NCBI GenBank assembly: GCA_977006965.1
Contig: OZ345352.1
Location: 2,604,001 to 2,668,000, forward strand
Source: Phymatolithon calcareum
Taxonomy: Eukaryota; Rhodophyta; Florideophyceae; Hapalidiales
Direction: 5' to 3'
Length of the DNA: 64,000 nt
Below the pieces are notes generated by a model. It saw only the letters and a program-made list of their open reading frames with translations, was not told the origin of the DNA and made no database searches. The translations under genes were made by a program, and so were the position numbers. Positions 23,826 to 35,682 of this stretch are shown in pieces (within the stretch, counting starts at the first letter, position 1; every line of letters begins with the position of its first letter).

Positions 23826-26664
23826 GACGTTGGTAGAGATTCTTGCGCTTGCGCTTATCTCCGTTCTGGGAAAAGGGGAAGGGTTATCGAAGATTGTCGC
23901 TTGCCGTGTTTGGGAAGACGGCGGATCGGGGTTTCTGAGAGAATACCTGCGCGTTGTATTTAAGGCGAAAAATCATTGCTCAGTTTTGTTTCGCACGCCT
24001 GACCTGTGGGTTTTGGTCCATGGCCGTTGTGCGTTTTACCTTTGACAAAAACTTTTATTATTTTTAGTGTGTTTTCATTGGAACTGTGGAATCGTGGGAG
24101 AAGAATCCGCACTTATATGCATTCACTACTTTGCAAGTGTATGTGTATCATTGGCACGGGCGTAGTTCCATTGCGTGCCGCCTCGAATGTGTGGTGTGCT
24201 CCGCAGTGCACAGGACGTCGTAGAGGGGCTCATTTTGTTCCCAATGGCAATTCCTGGAAATCGATCAGCTTTTGGAGTGCATTTTAATGCTTGTGCCGCA
24301 AGCCCAGATCATTAAATGAGCCGTCCTGTGCGAATAATTGGAATGAACGCTTTGAATATCCTGTTGCCTGGAATACAGCCACAGCGTTGTTGGTCACGCC
24401 CACATTGAGCATGTCGCTCGCGAGCAGCATGCGACGCCTATGACAGCCTTCCACTTCTCGTTGCATGTGCAAGTCATACACGAATTGCGTCAACGAGGTG
24501 GCACCCTTGCAATGATTCCAAACACACACCCTATTTTGCTCCTTGCCACTGTACGTCATCGATCGCCATCGGCGAGCTGTGTTCCCCTCCTCTTTGCTGC
24601 GCACCTCCTCAACGAATGCACCCCATACACCGTATATGTGGAAAGCACTGTGCAAGCACATTGGTCATAGTTATTTCAAAATCTTCTCGACTTGTAGAGA
24701 GCTTTCTCAGAGTATTCGAGCTCGCACAACTAGAACTTCTCTGCTGCTTGCGCTACGTTGAGTACAAAGCTTCTGCTGCTGGTTTCACCCGCTGGGGAAG
24801 TAATTCAAAACGTACTGTCCAGAGAAGATTCTCATGTCTATTGAAAGTTGATGGCCTGCTAGGCCGAAATGTTGTAGGAAACACGCTCATTGGCTCTGTG
24901 AGTGACTGGTGAGGAGAGAAGGATATCGATATCACTGCCACCATTGCGTGTTCGCAATGAACACTATTCAACAATGCGTATGGAACCATGTGCGAAGACA
25001 GCACACGGTAGCATCATGGAGAAAGCGTAGAAGCAGCATAATTTACATCGGAAAGTGGCATATGCATTTTTCCTTCTTCTGAAAGGCAGATTCAAACCCT
25101 GGGGACACTCAGCTCTGGACCAGCATATTGTGCAAGTTGGAAAACAGAAACAGAGTGTTCCATGAAATTACAGTCGGGGAGAGAAATTCCAGAGCTTTGG
25201 AACGCGCAGAATTCCACTACTGTACATTATGGAGGCGGCCGAATCGACGACTGAAAGCTTTGCATCTCACGCCGGTACAATACTAGACTTCCACTGCTCT
25301 TGCACCATTACACAAGATACACACCTTCATGGTTGCACCGCGATCCAGCCATAGCCAATAGTGTTTCCGCGGTGAAGGCAAATGCACTACTGTGATGCGG
25401 TTGGGTGTGCATATGTCGAATCGAGTGAGGAGTCCCATTTTCTAGGAGGAGGGGGTGGTGCGTCGTTGGGCGATAACGGCAAGCAGGAGTGAATCGCTTG
25501 GTCAACGAGACGGTCGATATTCAGGAAACTGGCAATTACAGTACAGTATATATCACCAGGTCCAGATATAACATCTGTGCCTGGTGTGACCTCACCGACT
25601 TGAAAGAGTGGCACCCTGGTCCACAAAGTTATTTTGTAAAATGATGAACTATGGGATCTTCTATCGTACAGTACATGCATAAAATCGTTCCCTGGCAGAA
25701 CACGTGAAATATTCATAAGCGAGAAGACTATGTGTGCCATTCTCTGGTTTTTCCTTGGCGTTGCGGCTCCTCACAGGCAAGCATTCCATGATCGAACAAA
25801 AGTACATGTCTTTCGGACCACAACTCGAAAAGAGCCACGGCAGACCGCCTATTCCACAAAAATGTCCTATTTTCAAAAAACTACTCCAAGGCAATCCTCT
25901 TCCGACGCCGAAACAAGCATTTGCCAGCTTGCAAGGCATACCTTACTCCAATGCGGCCTGAAAAATTTTACCGCAATTATGCGTCCTGGCGGATGGACAC
26001 GAAGAGTAGAAACGCAGGTTTCTCCTGTTCGATCCTCATGCACAAGCGACCACCTTCTCACCGGCTTGCAAACCGACATTACTGTCCAACTGACGGCGCA
26101 TCCTGTCCGAAATCTTGTTCAGAATGGCTACCGCTGTCGTTCCGTGAAGATGTGCAACGTGTTGCACTGGAATCGTGGGCTGCACGGACAGCACTCGGGG
26201 TGTCACTGAGAAGCCCTCCAACAAGGAGGTACCGTTGTGCGTGCCGTCGGATATCGTGATTGGAATCCAGCCCCGTCATCATAGTTTCCTCGAAATAACG
26301 GATTTAGAGCTAATTGTGCCCTGTTCCTTTTCGTCGACTTTGGATCGATCCATCCCAGATTAATTTGGAAGGGCTGGATGTGGGAGGTGTAAAGCGCTGG
26401 ACAAGGAGTCAATACTTTAATAGACGGCAATACTTAACGCAGCCTTCCACGTCACGTTGCTCAGCAAGTCCCGAGATACTTCAGGTGCATGTTGCATATA
26501 CCTGTATCTGGAACCAGCTGTTCGATAGCTCCCAGACCGGCAAGCGCGAAGATTAAGTGTATTATCATATCGTATTATGATATTCGCTGCACTTTCGCAC
26601 CTTCTATCTACAGCTGGGTCCAGATTTTAGGGCACGGCATCTCGAACAGTTGGTTTACATGACC

Positions 26665-26898
26665 TCACTGCGTGGTGCGGTTAACCGTTCTTATCAAACG
26701 TAATTCTTCTCGCACTGCAGTTTTCTTGTTGGTCCCAAATTCATCGGACGCCGGATCTATCTTGAGGGTCAGCGACCGAGTTTGATTCTTGGATACGTCA
26801 AGAGTTTCGAGTTTCAGTTCTACCCCGGCGTCTCCGGTCTCTACCACTTTTTTCGCGATCTCCGTCTTAATTTCGAGAGCTGATACTGGCGACGCCAT
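26665..26898 (-). pseudogene. ORF1-like start fragment (SALEIKTEIAKKV family)
   Basis: The ATG at 26898 begins MASPVSALEIKTEIAKKVVE, then ELKLETLDVSKNQTRSLTLK. Residues 7-35 resemble the plus-strand frame near 36.16-36.27 kb (SLEV...VVEETRDAGAELELETLD). The fragment sits in a segment missing from copy B, so it arrived by insertion. The two copies look like the N-terminus of a repeated element protein of unknown type. Confidence 0.4.
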
Positions 26899-27112
26899 GT
26901 AGCCTTATCACGATCACGTCTTTCTTTTCAAGCCCAGCAACGAAACCTACACGCCGATAGAATGAGCGACGTAAGGCGGGTGCTCAAAACCGATCAATGC
27001 ACCAATTTTTCGGGGCTATACCAAGTAGGACGGGAGATCGACCTCCGTGCGCCTCTCGTGGTTTTCAGTCGTATGACTCAATTTCACAGTGTTTGCGAGA
27101 GCTCGCATCAGA

Positions 27113-27242
27113 AGAAGAAGAAGAGGAAATTTTTATTATAGTGTTACCAATGCATCTGCTGACGCTTCGGGCAACACTTCTGGCCAGACACGAGGACTCA
27201 ATCGGAACCCAAAAGCTCCATTTCGCTAAAAGTGGCATAGTC
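27113..27242 (-). mobile_element. 130-bp 3'-end insertion of non-LTR family 2
   Basis: It is flanked by an exact 15-bp target duplication, agagctcgcatcaga (27098-27112 and 27243-27257). The element's 3' end (TTC repeat on the minus strand, here gaagaagaag) lies at the low-coordinate side, followed by the family signature accaatgcatctgctgacgc. Confidence 0.85.
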
Positions 27243-29141
27243 AGAGCTCGCATCAGAGAAGAATGACAATAAGGTTCGAAAATGCCGGCCGCCAGTTTTC
27301 GTGTTGATTCAGAGCTTGACTTGAACTGCGGACGAGAGCGCGAGTCGAAATGCGACCAAGACGAGAGACGAATGCCGAGAAGTTAGATCCATTCTGCCGG
27401 GAAAGTGCTGAAGTCCGTATCAAATATGGAGTTCTGTTGAATGCGGTGAAATTTTCTCTTGGATACGCCGCAGGGCGCACAATTTACCTGTCACATGCTC
27501 GGAGAGCGGCAGCAATCGATATTGGTTAATGTCAGTTTTGCAAACTCGGTCAACCTCAGCAAAGGTGAACACAGACTTCGGGGCAACATTGACGGGACTC
27601 TGACTAGGATGGAATCACGCTTTTGTATTCCCGCCGCGCCCGCCTCGGTACTCTGGGTTGCAAATCGGCGTATTCTGGCTTTCTGGCGGCACTTTTATTT
27701 GCACCTCAACTTGATGCACGCCGTCCTGCCCTTGCAGTTACACCAAAAAGCATCCTGGGATGAACCATTCCGCACGGGATCGCCCGGTCCTGCTTCACGA
27801 CCGGTGCCATCGTGATGGATGTGACTTATTTCGTCTAGCGCATGATTGGGCGCGCAGGTGAGGAGTCTGGGTGGAAAGTCTACATAATCAATGCATGCGC
27901 ATGAATGTTTATATGGCGAGGGGAACGGTGCTGGGGCTCCAGGAGGGCGAATGACGGGATCGGACATATGCGTCTTGCTCTTGGTTATCTGTTTTCTATC
28001 TTGGTCAGGGAGTGATATGCCTGGGGCTTATCTACAGTGCCGTGTGTAGTCCTTGGCATGAGGCTTCGCCGGCAATCCGGATAAAGATTCATGCCCCTCG
28101 TGATTTTGAAGACCGCCCCTACAATCATGTTGTCTCGGACATACGCAAAGGCGCTCTACCAATCGCCGTGGTCGAAGAGAGGGTGCTGCTGCGATAATCG
28201 CCTTGTTTTTGGAAGAGAACTATGAAAGCCTGACTGTTAGTTCCCGGGTTCAACAAGTCGCTGGGAAGTATAGCGCTCGTTAATTTGGTTCTCTCTTGAG
28301 GCTAGTAGCGCTTCGAGTGCATAAGTTTCTTGAACTCTATCCTATTGTGAGCGTGGTTTATGGCGACCTGAAAGTCTAGACACTGTATGTCACCAAAGCT
28401 TGATTCTGATGCTGAGTTGACTCGTTGAGGCATCGACTCGTTCAACCATTGTAGGAACGTGTCGAAGCCAGTTTAATTGTCGGTCAATGGCTCGTAGTAG
28501 CTCTTGGATCGTGGAGGTTCTGGCCTCCTCCGCGATTGGTCTTCATAATCTTCTCAATATCATTTGAGTACCTGCTCCGTTACGTTGCTTCACCGGTTCT
28601 GTTGGCTTCCACGATTTCCGGCTGTCAGAGACTTGATACCCCGCTGAGGAGCCAAAAAGACAGGGAAGCAGACCTCTTTGCAGTGTTTCATCAGTCAGTA
28701 TTCATGGTGGACAGCGCATCGGACGGAACTGGCGAAGTGTAGGGTTACTTCCCTTCGTCTTCTTCTGTGGAGTTGCATGTGTACGTGACATGCAATGACT
28801 TGAAATAATATTTGTTTAGACTTACTTCTAATGCTAAAAGTCAGACGACCTTGCAACCATGCGTCTCTCCAATGAAATCCCATTACTCGAATCGAGAGAA
28901 AGAATTCGGTCAGGGAGGTGTCCCAAACGGAGAGGCCACATATCGATGTAGAACTCAAATTAAGAGCTCTACTCGGCTTCTGCCGTCCATGACAACCTTC
29001 CACCCCTCATTCCTCATCCACGCTTGACCTGGTGCTCGTGGCTACAGATACTGTATCAAGTGAAAGACGATGTCCAATTTTGTGCCGGCATCATTGCAGT
29101 AATCCCAGTACAAAAACTGCAACCTTCCCCCGACCGGGAAG

Positions 29142-29430
29142 TCGTTAAACTCGCCCATGGCGCCCCGGCGCAGAAACGACTCGGGACGTCGCAAGCTCCC
29201 CCGCGCGGATCGGCGGGCAGGCCGAGCGAGAGTAAGTCCCAAAGATATGCACGGCAAGGACGACCCGAGATGTCGCTAATCTCGCCCAAGGCGCTCCGGC
29301 GCAGACAAGACTGGGGACGTCAGTAACCCCCCGCGTGGATCGCCGCGCGGCGTGACAGACCCGCGAAGTCGTTAAACTCGCCCATGGCGCTTCGGCGCAG
29401 AAACGACTCGGGACGTCGCAAACTCCCATG
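29142..29430. repeat. GC-rich minisatellite, three units
   Basis: The motif gtcgttaaactcgcccatgg, followed by gcgcagaaacgactcggga, occurs at about 29142-29200 and 29364-29424, with a more diverged unit at about 29270-29330. The block is much more GC-rich than its surroundings and is missing from copies A and B, which marks it as an insertion or a local expansion. Confidence 0.7.
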
Positions 29431-29483
29431 TGCGTGCCGTCGCTCGTTAAGAGACGGTATACTCTGCGTGGTAATAGAAGCGA

Positions 29484-29562
29484 TATGATTTTCCCCCTCG
29501 AGATCTCTTCTGTGAGACCAGAGGTAGGTTTTGAAGTTTTGCTGACTATGTCAGTTTTAACG
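29484..29562 (+). repeat. Partial family-2 short element
   Basis: gattttccccctcgagatct followed by agaggtaggtttt and ttttgctgactat matches the 5' half of the complete short family-2 copy at 42,788-42,989. The 3' half is not recognisable here. Confidence 0.5.
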
Positions 29563-30668
29563 CATCTAGAAACCCTCCAGAATGGAAAGTTGCCAACTTA
29601 CTTCGTCAAGGGGGCACCGGGCACCTCAATAAAATGAACTACTACGCAACCTTCCCCCAAGGGCCCAACATGACTGTAAGCCGTGTATCATAATGAAAAT
29701 ATTGCCGACCACCTTCACTGTGTAGCCGAAGTGATTTTTGTGCTGGAAGCCTCACAGGCATCGAGAGTGCAATACTCTGCAACGGAAACGATGGTCGAAT
29801 CGAAGCGAACCTATGACTCAGTTTTTAGGTCAGCAGCACGTGTGATGGGAGATCGGGATGCATGTCACGCCAACTGCCTCTCGCGATTTCGAAATGCGTG
29901 ATATACACCGTCTCAAGAAGAATGACAAGAAAGCTCGCGACTGTCGCGTGCGAAATAATCCCGCCGCTTCCTCTTAAAGGACTTACGTCAAGACGTGGAC
30001 GAAAAAGCGGGAAAAGGGCTCTGGTCTATTTCTCTTACAAGTTCACGAATGTGGCTTAAAATTTCATGCCGTCGTTCTGTCTATGGCCATTGAATCAACA
30101 TATCTACAGCCCTTGTCTGGAATGTGTCAGGATTGGTGGAAGAGGCCGTCGGCTCTGAACCGGGCATGCGGAAACACCGATTCCTGCTGGATCGAATCCA
30201 TGATTGGGCGGTCGTGCGGGCGACAGCGGAAAAATTTGACGCGGCAACTGCGGTTTCAATTTCCTAGATTGCATTGATATGGGGAGCGTTGCGGGCGTTG
30301 AGGAAAACTTGTCGTCTAATCCCCCTTCAACAACGGCTTGTTATACGACATGTGCCGTTACTGCAGCGTCGCCGATTCCTGCTTGGTCGATGCCAGATTT
30401 ATTCGCCGCGGTTCGGGACGTCAATTAGGCATTTTTTGAGCCACCGATGGTTCCTGTGTTAGCGGCAGTATAATTCCAGAACACGACACGGATACCTGCG
30501 GGCGGGAGCATATCGGACAGCGACTGGCAGTGACAACGGAAGGAAATGCACGGTCAGCAATAAAGTTTGTCGAAGAGGAAGACATTCGCGGCAAAACGTG
30601 CTCCGCTGCTCTGGAGGCGTGTGTGCAGATCGAAGCATTTTGTTTCCCGTCGTGCGAATAGCTTGCAA

Positions 30669-31046
30669 TTATGATTCCGCGCCGCCGCCGCCGCCGCCGC
30701 CGTCCGCGCCGCCGGGAGTGGGTTCAAAAGTCTGGCCTGAGGTCGCACCACCATCCAACGCACCGCCCTGGTTAATATGTTGCCCGTCACTCAGTTGGAG
30801 AGCCGCTGTTCCACCCGACGCGACACCGTGATTTCCATGATGTTGGTCATTCTGTGGTTGTCCGCCTGTACCATTCTGTGGCAACTGTTGTGCGCCGGCG
30901 TTCAGAATAAGACCGGGCGTCCATGCAGGGGGGAGCTGCAGCGGTGGCATGGACACAGAGGGGTCTGGTGGCCGTGAAGTTGTTAGCGGAGGGAGCGCAG
31001 CGGGCTGGGCGGGTGGTGGAGGTGGAGTCGTGAATGGATCGGCCAT
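30669..31046 (-). CDS. MADPF-family proline-rich protein, type 1, copy C (125 aa)
   Basis: The ATG at 31046 was chosen because all five family members align there (M-A/D-D/V-P-F), although the frame is open further upstream. The protein has a Pro-rich N-terminus (MADPFTTPPPPPAQPAALPP), the family block SMPPLQLPPAWTPG, a Gln/Asn/His/Gly-rich middle and a poly-Gly end encoded by a GGC-type microsatellite near 30.69 kb. A TATA box lies 85-94 bp upstream. It looks disordered, with no signal peptide or known domain. The conserved downstream block (CKLFARRETKCFDLHTRLQS) lies in another frame at 30790-30554, so this copy too may be a frameshifted pseudogene. Confidence 0.4.
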   Translation of the reverse strand: MADPFTTPPPPPAQPAALPPLTTSRPPDPSVSMPPLQLPPAWTPGLILNAGAQQLPQNGTGGQPQNDQHHGNHGVASGGTAALQLSDGQHINQGGALDGGATSGQTFEPTPGGADGGGGGGGAES

Positions 31047-31130
31047 GGTCTTGTGTGTTCCTGCGCGTGGGGAGGACTGCGTGTGGGATGGTGTGGGAAG
31101 AATGAACACCGAGAAGGCTAGGGACAGACG

Positions 31131-31140
31131 GTATATATGT
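31131..31140 (-). promoter_or_regulatory. TATA box of MADPF copy C
   Basis: acatatatac on the minus strand, 85-94 bp upstream of the ATG at 31046. Weaker TATA-like words stand at similar distances before other family members. Confidence 0.45.
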
Positions 31141-31852
31141 CGATATCTGACGCCATGAAACGCTTTCTGGAAGGGAACTACGGGGAAATGGACGAATGGA
31201 CAAGGCGCAATCGTGACCATATTGTTTTTGCATTTCATATTGAGGTATGTTCACATGGAAAGGTGTATATCTCTGAGATTGACGAGCAGACTTGATTGGA
31301 CGTACGTCTGATGCACGGCTTGTCCCTGATTGTTGGTAGCTTTTGCTTGGACGTGCGGGATGAGGTAGGGAGCTGTGGGCGGTGAATCAGACGTGGTGAT
31401 GTTTTTTTCTAAATTTGACGCGCATAATCCGTCAAAGTGTTAGTGTACCCTTGGGCTTTTCTTCCTGGCAGTGGTGCACGAAAAGCAGAATGTTTCTTTT
31501 TTGTAAATTTGAAGAGCGCAATAAGTCAACGAGTAAGTGTATTCTTTCGGGCTCGTTATCCTATGGTTACAGAAACAGGAAAAGCATTTTTCGGGGTGAG
31601 CACAAGAAGCAAATCTGGTCGTTGGTCGATCGAAAGAGAATTCCACCCATATAGTGGAGCTAAAGAGGCAGGGCAGGAAGTGCACAGTGCAGTCCAAGCC
31701 TGAAATTTGCAGTTCCTCAATCCTTGGCCCTTGGACAGCCACCGTACAGTACAGCATATCATTACGCGTGTGCAGAAGGAAATCTATTAGCACTGGGACT
31801 GGATCAAAAGTATTTTTAGAGTTCTTTGTATGATATGGCTATCAAATACAAT

Positions 31853-31977
31853 GTGTAGAAAACTACATACCGTGTCTACTCGACGCAGCGGAAGGTAGTG
31901 CCTTCCGCTGCGTCGAGTAGACACGTAGGGGTAGTTTTCTACACGGACTCAGCAGACGTAGTACGTCTGCTGGGTCC
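31853..31977. repeat. Two adjacent large hairpins
   Basis: The first has a perfect 25-bp stem (31871-31895 with 31901-31925, loop tagtg) inside an outer perfect 14-bp stem, gtgtagaaaactac (31853-31866) with 31931-31944. The second (31945-31960 with 31962-31977) has a 16-bp stem with one mismatch around cagcagacgta. Confidence 0.9.
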
Positions 31978-32674
31978 AACATCAAGTCACGCCAAAAATT
32001 ACAGCTGATTAGGGAAGGATGCTGACCGCGATGGGAGCGGACGAAGGAGTGCACTAAGCGGCACCGCCAAGAGGAACCACGGCATAGACTGCTGTTTCAG
32101 AAACAGTAGAAGGAACTGTGCTCAGCCAGAGTGATAATCACGTAGAGGCCAGTGTGGGTTTCTCTCCACTGCAGTTTTTCACCCATATCAAATGTTCAGC
32201 CAATTTACATGTGGCATACGCAAAAATCCCTGATGGCACGCGGGGCGAAGTGGGCCGATGCGCTTATCATAGCGGTACCGTATTGCATTGTAGTCTGCAA
32301 TTCCCCCAAGTGAGGTCAGCAGCGCTTCGAGGGTCTAAGTTAGCGGTACTACCTACTTCTAAAGTAAAAGCGCATCTCTCTCTCAATGTGTAGAAAATGA
32401 GTGCACAGGATCGAATCATGATATGGCACCATTGGCAGATGATGTGGCTTTCCCAAAAACATTACCGGTGGCAGATAAAAATTCCAATCGGGAACTTGAA
32501 CATACTGTAGTACGTATGCGTGAGACATCCAAAGTTTTTGTTAGTAAGGCAACTGTTGTCCTTCCCTCCACGCCAGGGGGCACACCATCATACAAAGATT
32601 TAGAAACCTGGAGTTTCCTGAAAGGCAAGAGCCAATCGCACTCGTTCAGCTATCTTCCATATGAGGAATATTTT

Positions 32675-32768
32675 GTCATGGATGTCGACATCCATGACAG
32701 AATTTTACTCATATGGAGCAAAGACGCTTCTTCTCGGAGAATTTTCCGAGAAGAGGCGTATTTGCTCC
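32675..32768. repeat. 24-bp palindrome and adjoining 24-bp hairpin
   Basis: gtcatggatgtc followed by its exact complement spans 32675-32698. Next, 32715-32738 pairs with 32745-32768 with two mismatches around cttctcgga/tccgagaag. Confidence 0.8.
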
Positions 32769-32985
32769 CTGCCTTGCGTACACCCCGTTGACGTTTCATG
32801 TAAGAGAGGATATGGAAACGGCTATCGTCGGCCGTTTACTCATATGTCGACTACGGATAAGGTTACCGGCTCGAAGTTCTCTGCGTTACCAAATTGCATT
32901 GATGGGGTCGGGGTCTGGGTTGGCGAATAAACAAACTCAATTCCAAAAATAGATCGCCGTTTCACAAAGTAAAAGTCAGGTCTTG

Positions 32986-33607
32986 ACGTCTTGACGCGAT
33001 GGCCTCATACGAACTTGTTGCGTACTGCTAGCAGCCTGGTACTCAAGGGCCCATATCCAAACTTCTTGCCGCTGGCGTCTCTGGTAAACAGTCACAGCCT
33101 TCTCTGCGTGCATAAATACTTATTCCAGCTCTCCCATAGAGAAAAGACGGGGGAGGACCTGATCCCCGAGATTCCGCTTTAGTTGTGGAGTGGGGTTTTC
33201 GACGTCATCGAAGACGACCTCGAGGGATCGACGCGTAATTGTCTTTTTTCGTACAGCACCGAGTTAGTACTTCATTACCGGGCCTTCGGGCACATACTTA
33301 ATTTCTCATACGGGCATCATCCTCAACTGCCTGCAATGCACCTTAGTTCTCTGTTTTAAGTGGTTTCCGGGCGGGTGACTATTGTCGAACTAAGAGGAAG
33401 ATCAACGAGATTCTGATAAATTTTATCAGATTATTGAAATTTTTAGTCCACGATCTTCGCGAATTGGATATGTTCCTAGCTTGCTTTAAAATCTCATGTC
33501 ATAATTTCGAACATTGAATTCCGTTTGCTACGTTATTTGATGTCGGTCAATAACACTCGAGCCAAGAATTACAGAAATAGCTATCTGAGAACGTGAACAA
33601 AGACATG
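32986..33607. other. No gene seen
   Basis: Only short frames occur. A small hairpin (ctgataaa/tttatcag near 33.41-33.43 kb) is present. Confidence 0.4.
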
Positions 33608-34801
33608 TTAGAATAAACTTTCTCGCAAATGTATCAGTCTAATTCGATATTTCGGACGTACCATTGTTGTCTGGGGAGCAACACTGAGACGAAATAACAT
33701 GAACAATTGTGAGTTTTGGAATACGACGCGCATGAAGCTGGGTGATGACTTTGAAGGACTTACAAATTGGGAACATAGGCTATCGTCGATAGGAGGATCG
33801 CAAGGAACGGCGAAGAGATCAATGTATATCACATCGTTTGCTTCCGGCTCCTGGTACTTCCTTCTGTGGTACTGACGAGAAAGAGGAACGGAAAGACCTC
33901 CTGATGACAGCTTCCGTTCTTCCAAGAGCAGCAATCCAGTATTCGTAACGGAAACATTGAGAAGTTCGAGATATGTACAGAAACCAAACTTCTTTCCCAT
34001 TGTCAGCACAACACAGCATGTAGCTAATTTGTACTCTCGCTCCGCGAAGAAGATGTTACAGTTTCGAGTTTTGAGCTCTTCGACAATTTTATCCTTGGCG
34101 CATTCCCACATTCGCGCCTCAGAACTGCTGAGAGTTCTCCCGGCATACAGCTTATTCGAGATTACTTGCACGAATCCTATGAGCTGTTGAGGAGAAAATA
34201 CATTCGTTGACTCGTCAGGCATGCAATCCTTGAGCTTTGAGAACATGTCGTTTTTGGGGCGCAGCATGCCAAACATTGTTGTACCCGAATCACTTTTCCC
34301 ACGTGTTTGCGAACTCACGCCATTAGTGCCATATGTAGATTGCAACTCAGATTGCGTAGAGCTTTTGTCGTTAGTACCGCTCGTAGAATGTAGCGCAGAT
34401 TGCGGAGTGGGGCTTGCTGTCAGAGTGAGAGTAGGATACAAGGTAGGCTGCGTGCTGGGGCTTGTTTGCGAGCTTCTGGATGGATGCAACGTAGGCTGTT
34501 CGATGCCGCTGGGCTCAGGGCTTTCCGACGTACGAATTTTGGGTAGAAGCGAAGTCGTTTTAGGTGCCCAGGAAGACGAACTGTTAGTCAGCATCCACTT
34601 CCAAAGCCATCGTGTCACGCCTCGAAAGTTGAATCGATTGGCAACAACCGCACCGGCATCTAATGAATGGTTGTCCAGATCTGCATGGGTGGAGTTGCTT
34701 TTGTGGCCACTGCCGCTTGATATAGATTTGGCATTAGCGAGCACAAACTCGAACAATAAGAAGAACACCAGACATCGACTACAGGACAGGATACGAATCA
34801 T
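33608..34801 (-). CDS. Secreted orphan protein, 397 aa
   Basis: An uninterrupted 397-residue frame, the longest non-transposon gene in the window. Residues 1-25 (MIRILSCSRCLVFFLLFEFV...) form a clear signal peptide, which supports the ATG at 34801. Residues about 60-175 are Ser/Thr/Pro-rich and disordered, with loose repeats around TQPTLYPTLT, TPQSALHSTSGTN and TQSELQSTYGTN, and look like an O-glycosylated stalk. Residues about 180-397 form a folded-looking domain with several cysteines (RNCNIFFAEREYKLATCCVV, FAVPCDPPIDDSLCSQF). I do not recognise the domain. It has no second membrane segment and appears to be a secreted or wall/surface protein. It differs from its neighbours in being intact. 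No clear TATA box was found. Confidence 0.7.
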   Translation of the reverse strand: MIRILSCSRCLVFFLLFEFVLANAKSISSGSGHKSNSTHADLDNHSLDAGAVVANRFNFRGVTRWLWKWMLTNSSSSWAPKTTSLLPKIRTSESPEPSGIEQPTLHPSRSSQTSPSTQPTLYPTLTLTASPTPQSALHSTSGTNDKSSTQSELQSTYGTNGVSSQTRGKSDSGTTMFGMLRPKNDMFSKLKDCMPDESTNVFSPQQLIGFVQVISNKLYAGRTLSSSEARMWECAKDKIVEELKTRNCNIFFAEREYKLATCCVVLTMGKKFGFCTYLELLNVSVTNTGLLLLEERKLSSGGLSVPLSRQYHRRKYQEPEANDVIYIDLFAVPCDPPIDDSLCSQFVSPSKSSPSFMRVVFQNSQLFMLFRLSVAPQTTMVRPKYRIRLIHLRESLF

Positions 34802-35682
34802 GCTCTGATTCTAAAGCACTTCGACCCGAACAGCTTCGCCGATGATTTCTCAGTGGTGAGGCGGCCAAAGAGAGATGGACCTGCTCTGCCAAGTTATCCA
34901 CAGTCATTGGCCGGTAGAAACAAAATGAAAACGATTGCCATTGTAGGTAGTGTCGTGCTGCTGCCTTTTCTTGTCGATTTCAGAGTTTCGTGGCAATCCA
35001 GTCCAACATAAAACTATTTTAACATGGCAATTTTCTTTACTTTTGAACGAACACTGTAACTTGCCACTAAGTTCAAAGTTCTCCGAGGTGCAGTTGCACG
35101 ACACTAAGTTAAGTATCCTTTGCTATGTTCTGACCGTTCACGTGGACTCGCGGATCGTGGAACCACCGCGTTTGCTCCGGGTGGAATCGAATCGTATTTC
35201 GAGCGGCAGGCAGAGAAGGAGTGCTTTCCTAGTTACTATGCAGAAATAACGCCCTTCCGTAATCTAAGTAGAAGATAATTCAGAAAGAGAACACTGCCTT
35301 GCGAGCCCCATCAGCGGGGAGAAAGCAGTTTACATAAAACATATCCTTTGCTCATCATCATCGGGGGTCACTGCTTTCTCCAGGAGCACTATTTGTACTT
35401 TCATTTATGATATCTGGTGCACATACTGGTGGACATGTGGGTGACGGTGGATTGCACAGGACTAAAAGTTTTTGTACGTGCATTCTGAACAACGCATGTG
35501 CGCGCGAAAGGAACGCTCCTCCGTATACTCGAGGATTCGTTTCTAGTTACGAAAAACAGGCTCTTAAAATGTGGTTTTATTGTAGAAAAGGTCGTCTAAT
35601 GATTCTACAGTAACGGCAGATAATGCGCGCATTTAGATGAATCTGAGAGGGAGTAGGGCGGAAGTTTGTAGAGGAGGCGCGC
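34802..35682. other. No gene seen
   Basis: Upstream flank of the secreted gene. An inverted pair, ggagaaagcagt and actgctttctcc, lies around 35.32-35.38 kb. No supported frame. Confidence 0.4.

Larger units (their letters stand above)
22711..32985. repeat. Large repeat unit, copy C
   Basis: About 10.3 kb that follows copy B block by block, from cactagaagccaaccataa to ttcacaaagtaaaagtc. Copy C has its own insertions: about 26.62-26.98 kb, 27,113-27,242 and the GC-rich block at 29.14-29.43 kb. A piece of the unit (around 28.9-29.05 kb) is also found, inverted, at 60.84-61.0 kb, so the unit or its parts have spread. Confidence 0.65.

Noticed and set aside
34221-34808. 195-codon plus-strand frame opposite the secreted orphan
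   Set aside because: It is shorter, lies antisense to a frame with a good signal peptide, and its Val/Leu-rich composition looks like the complement of Ser/Thr/Asn codons.
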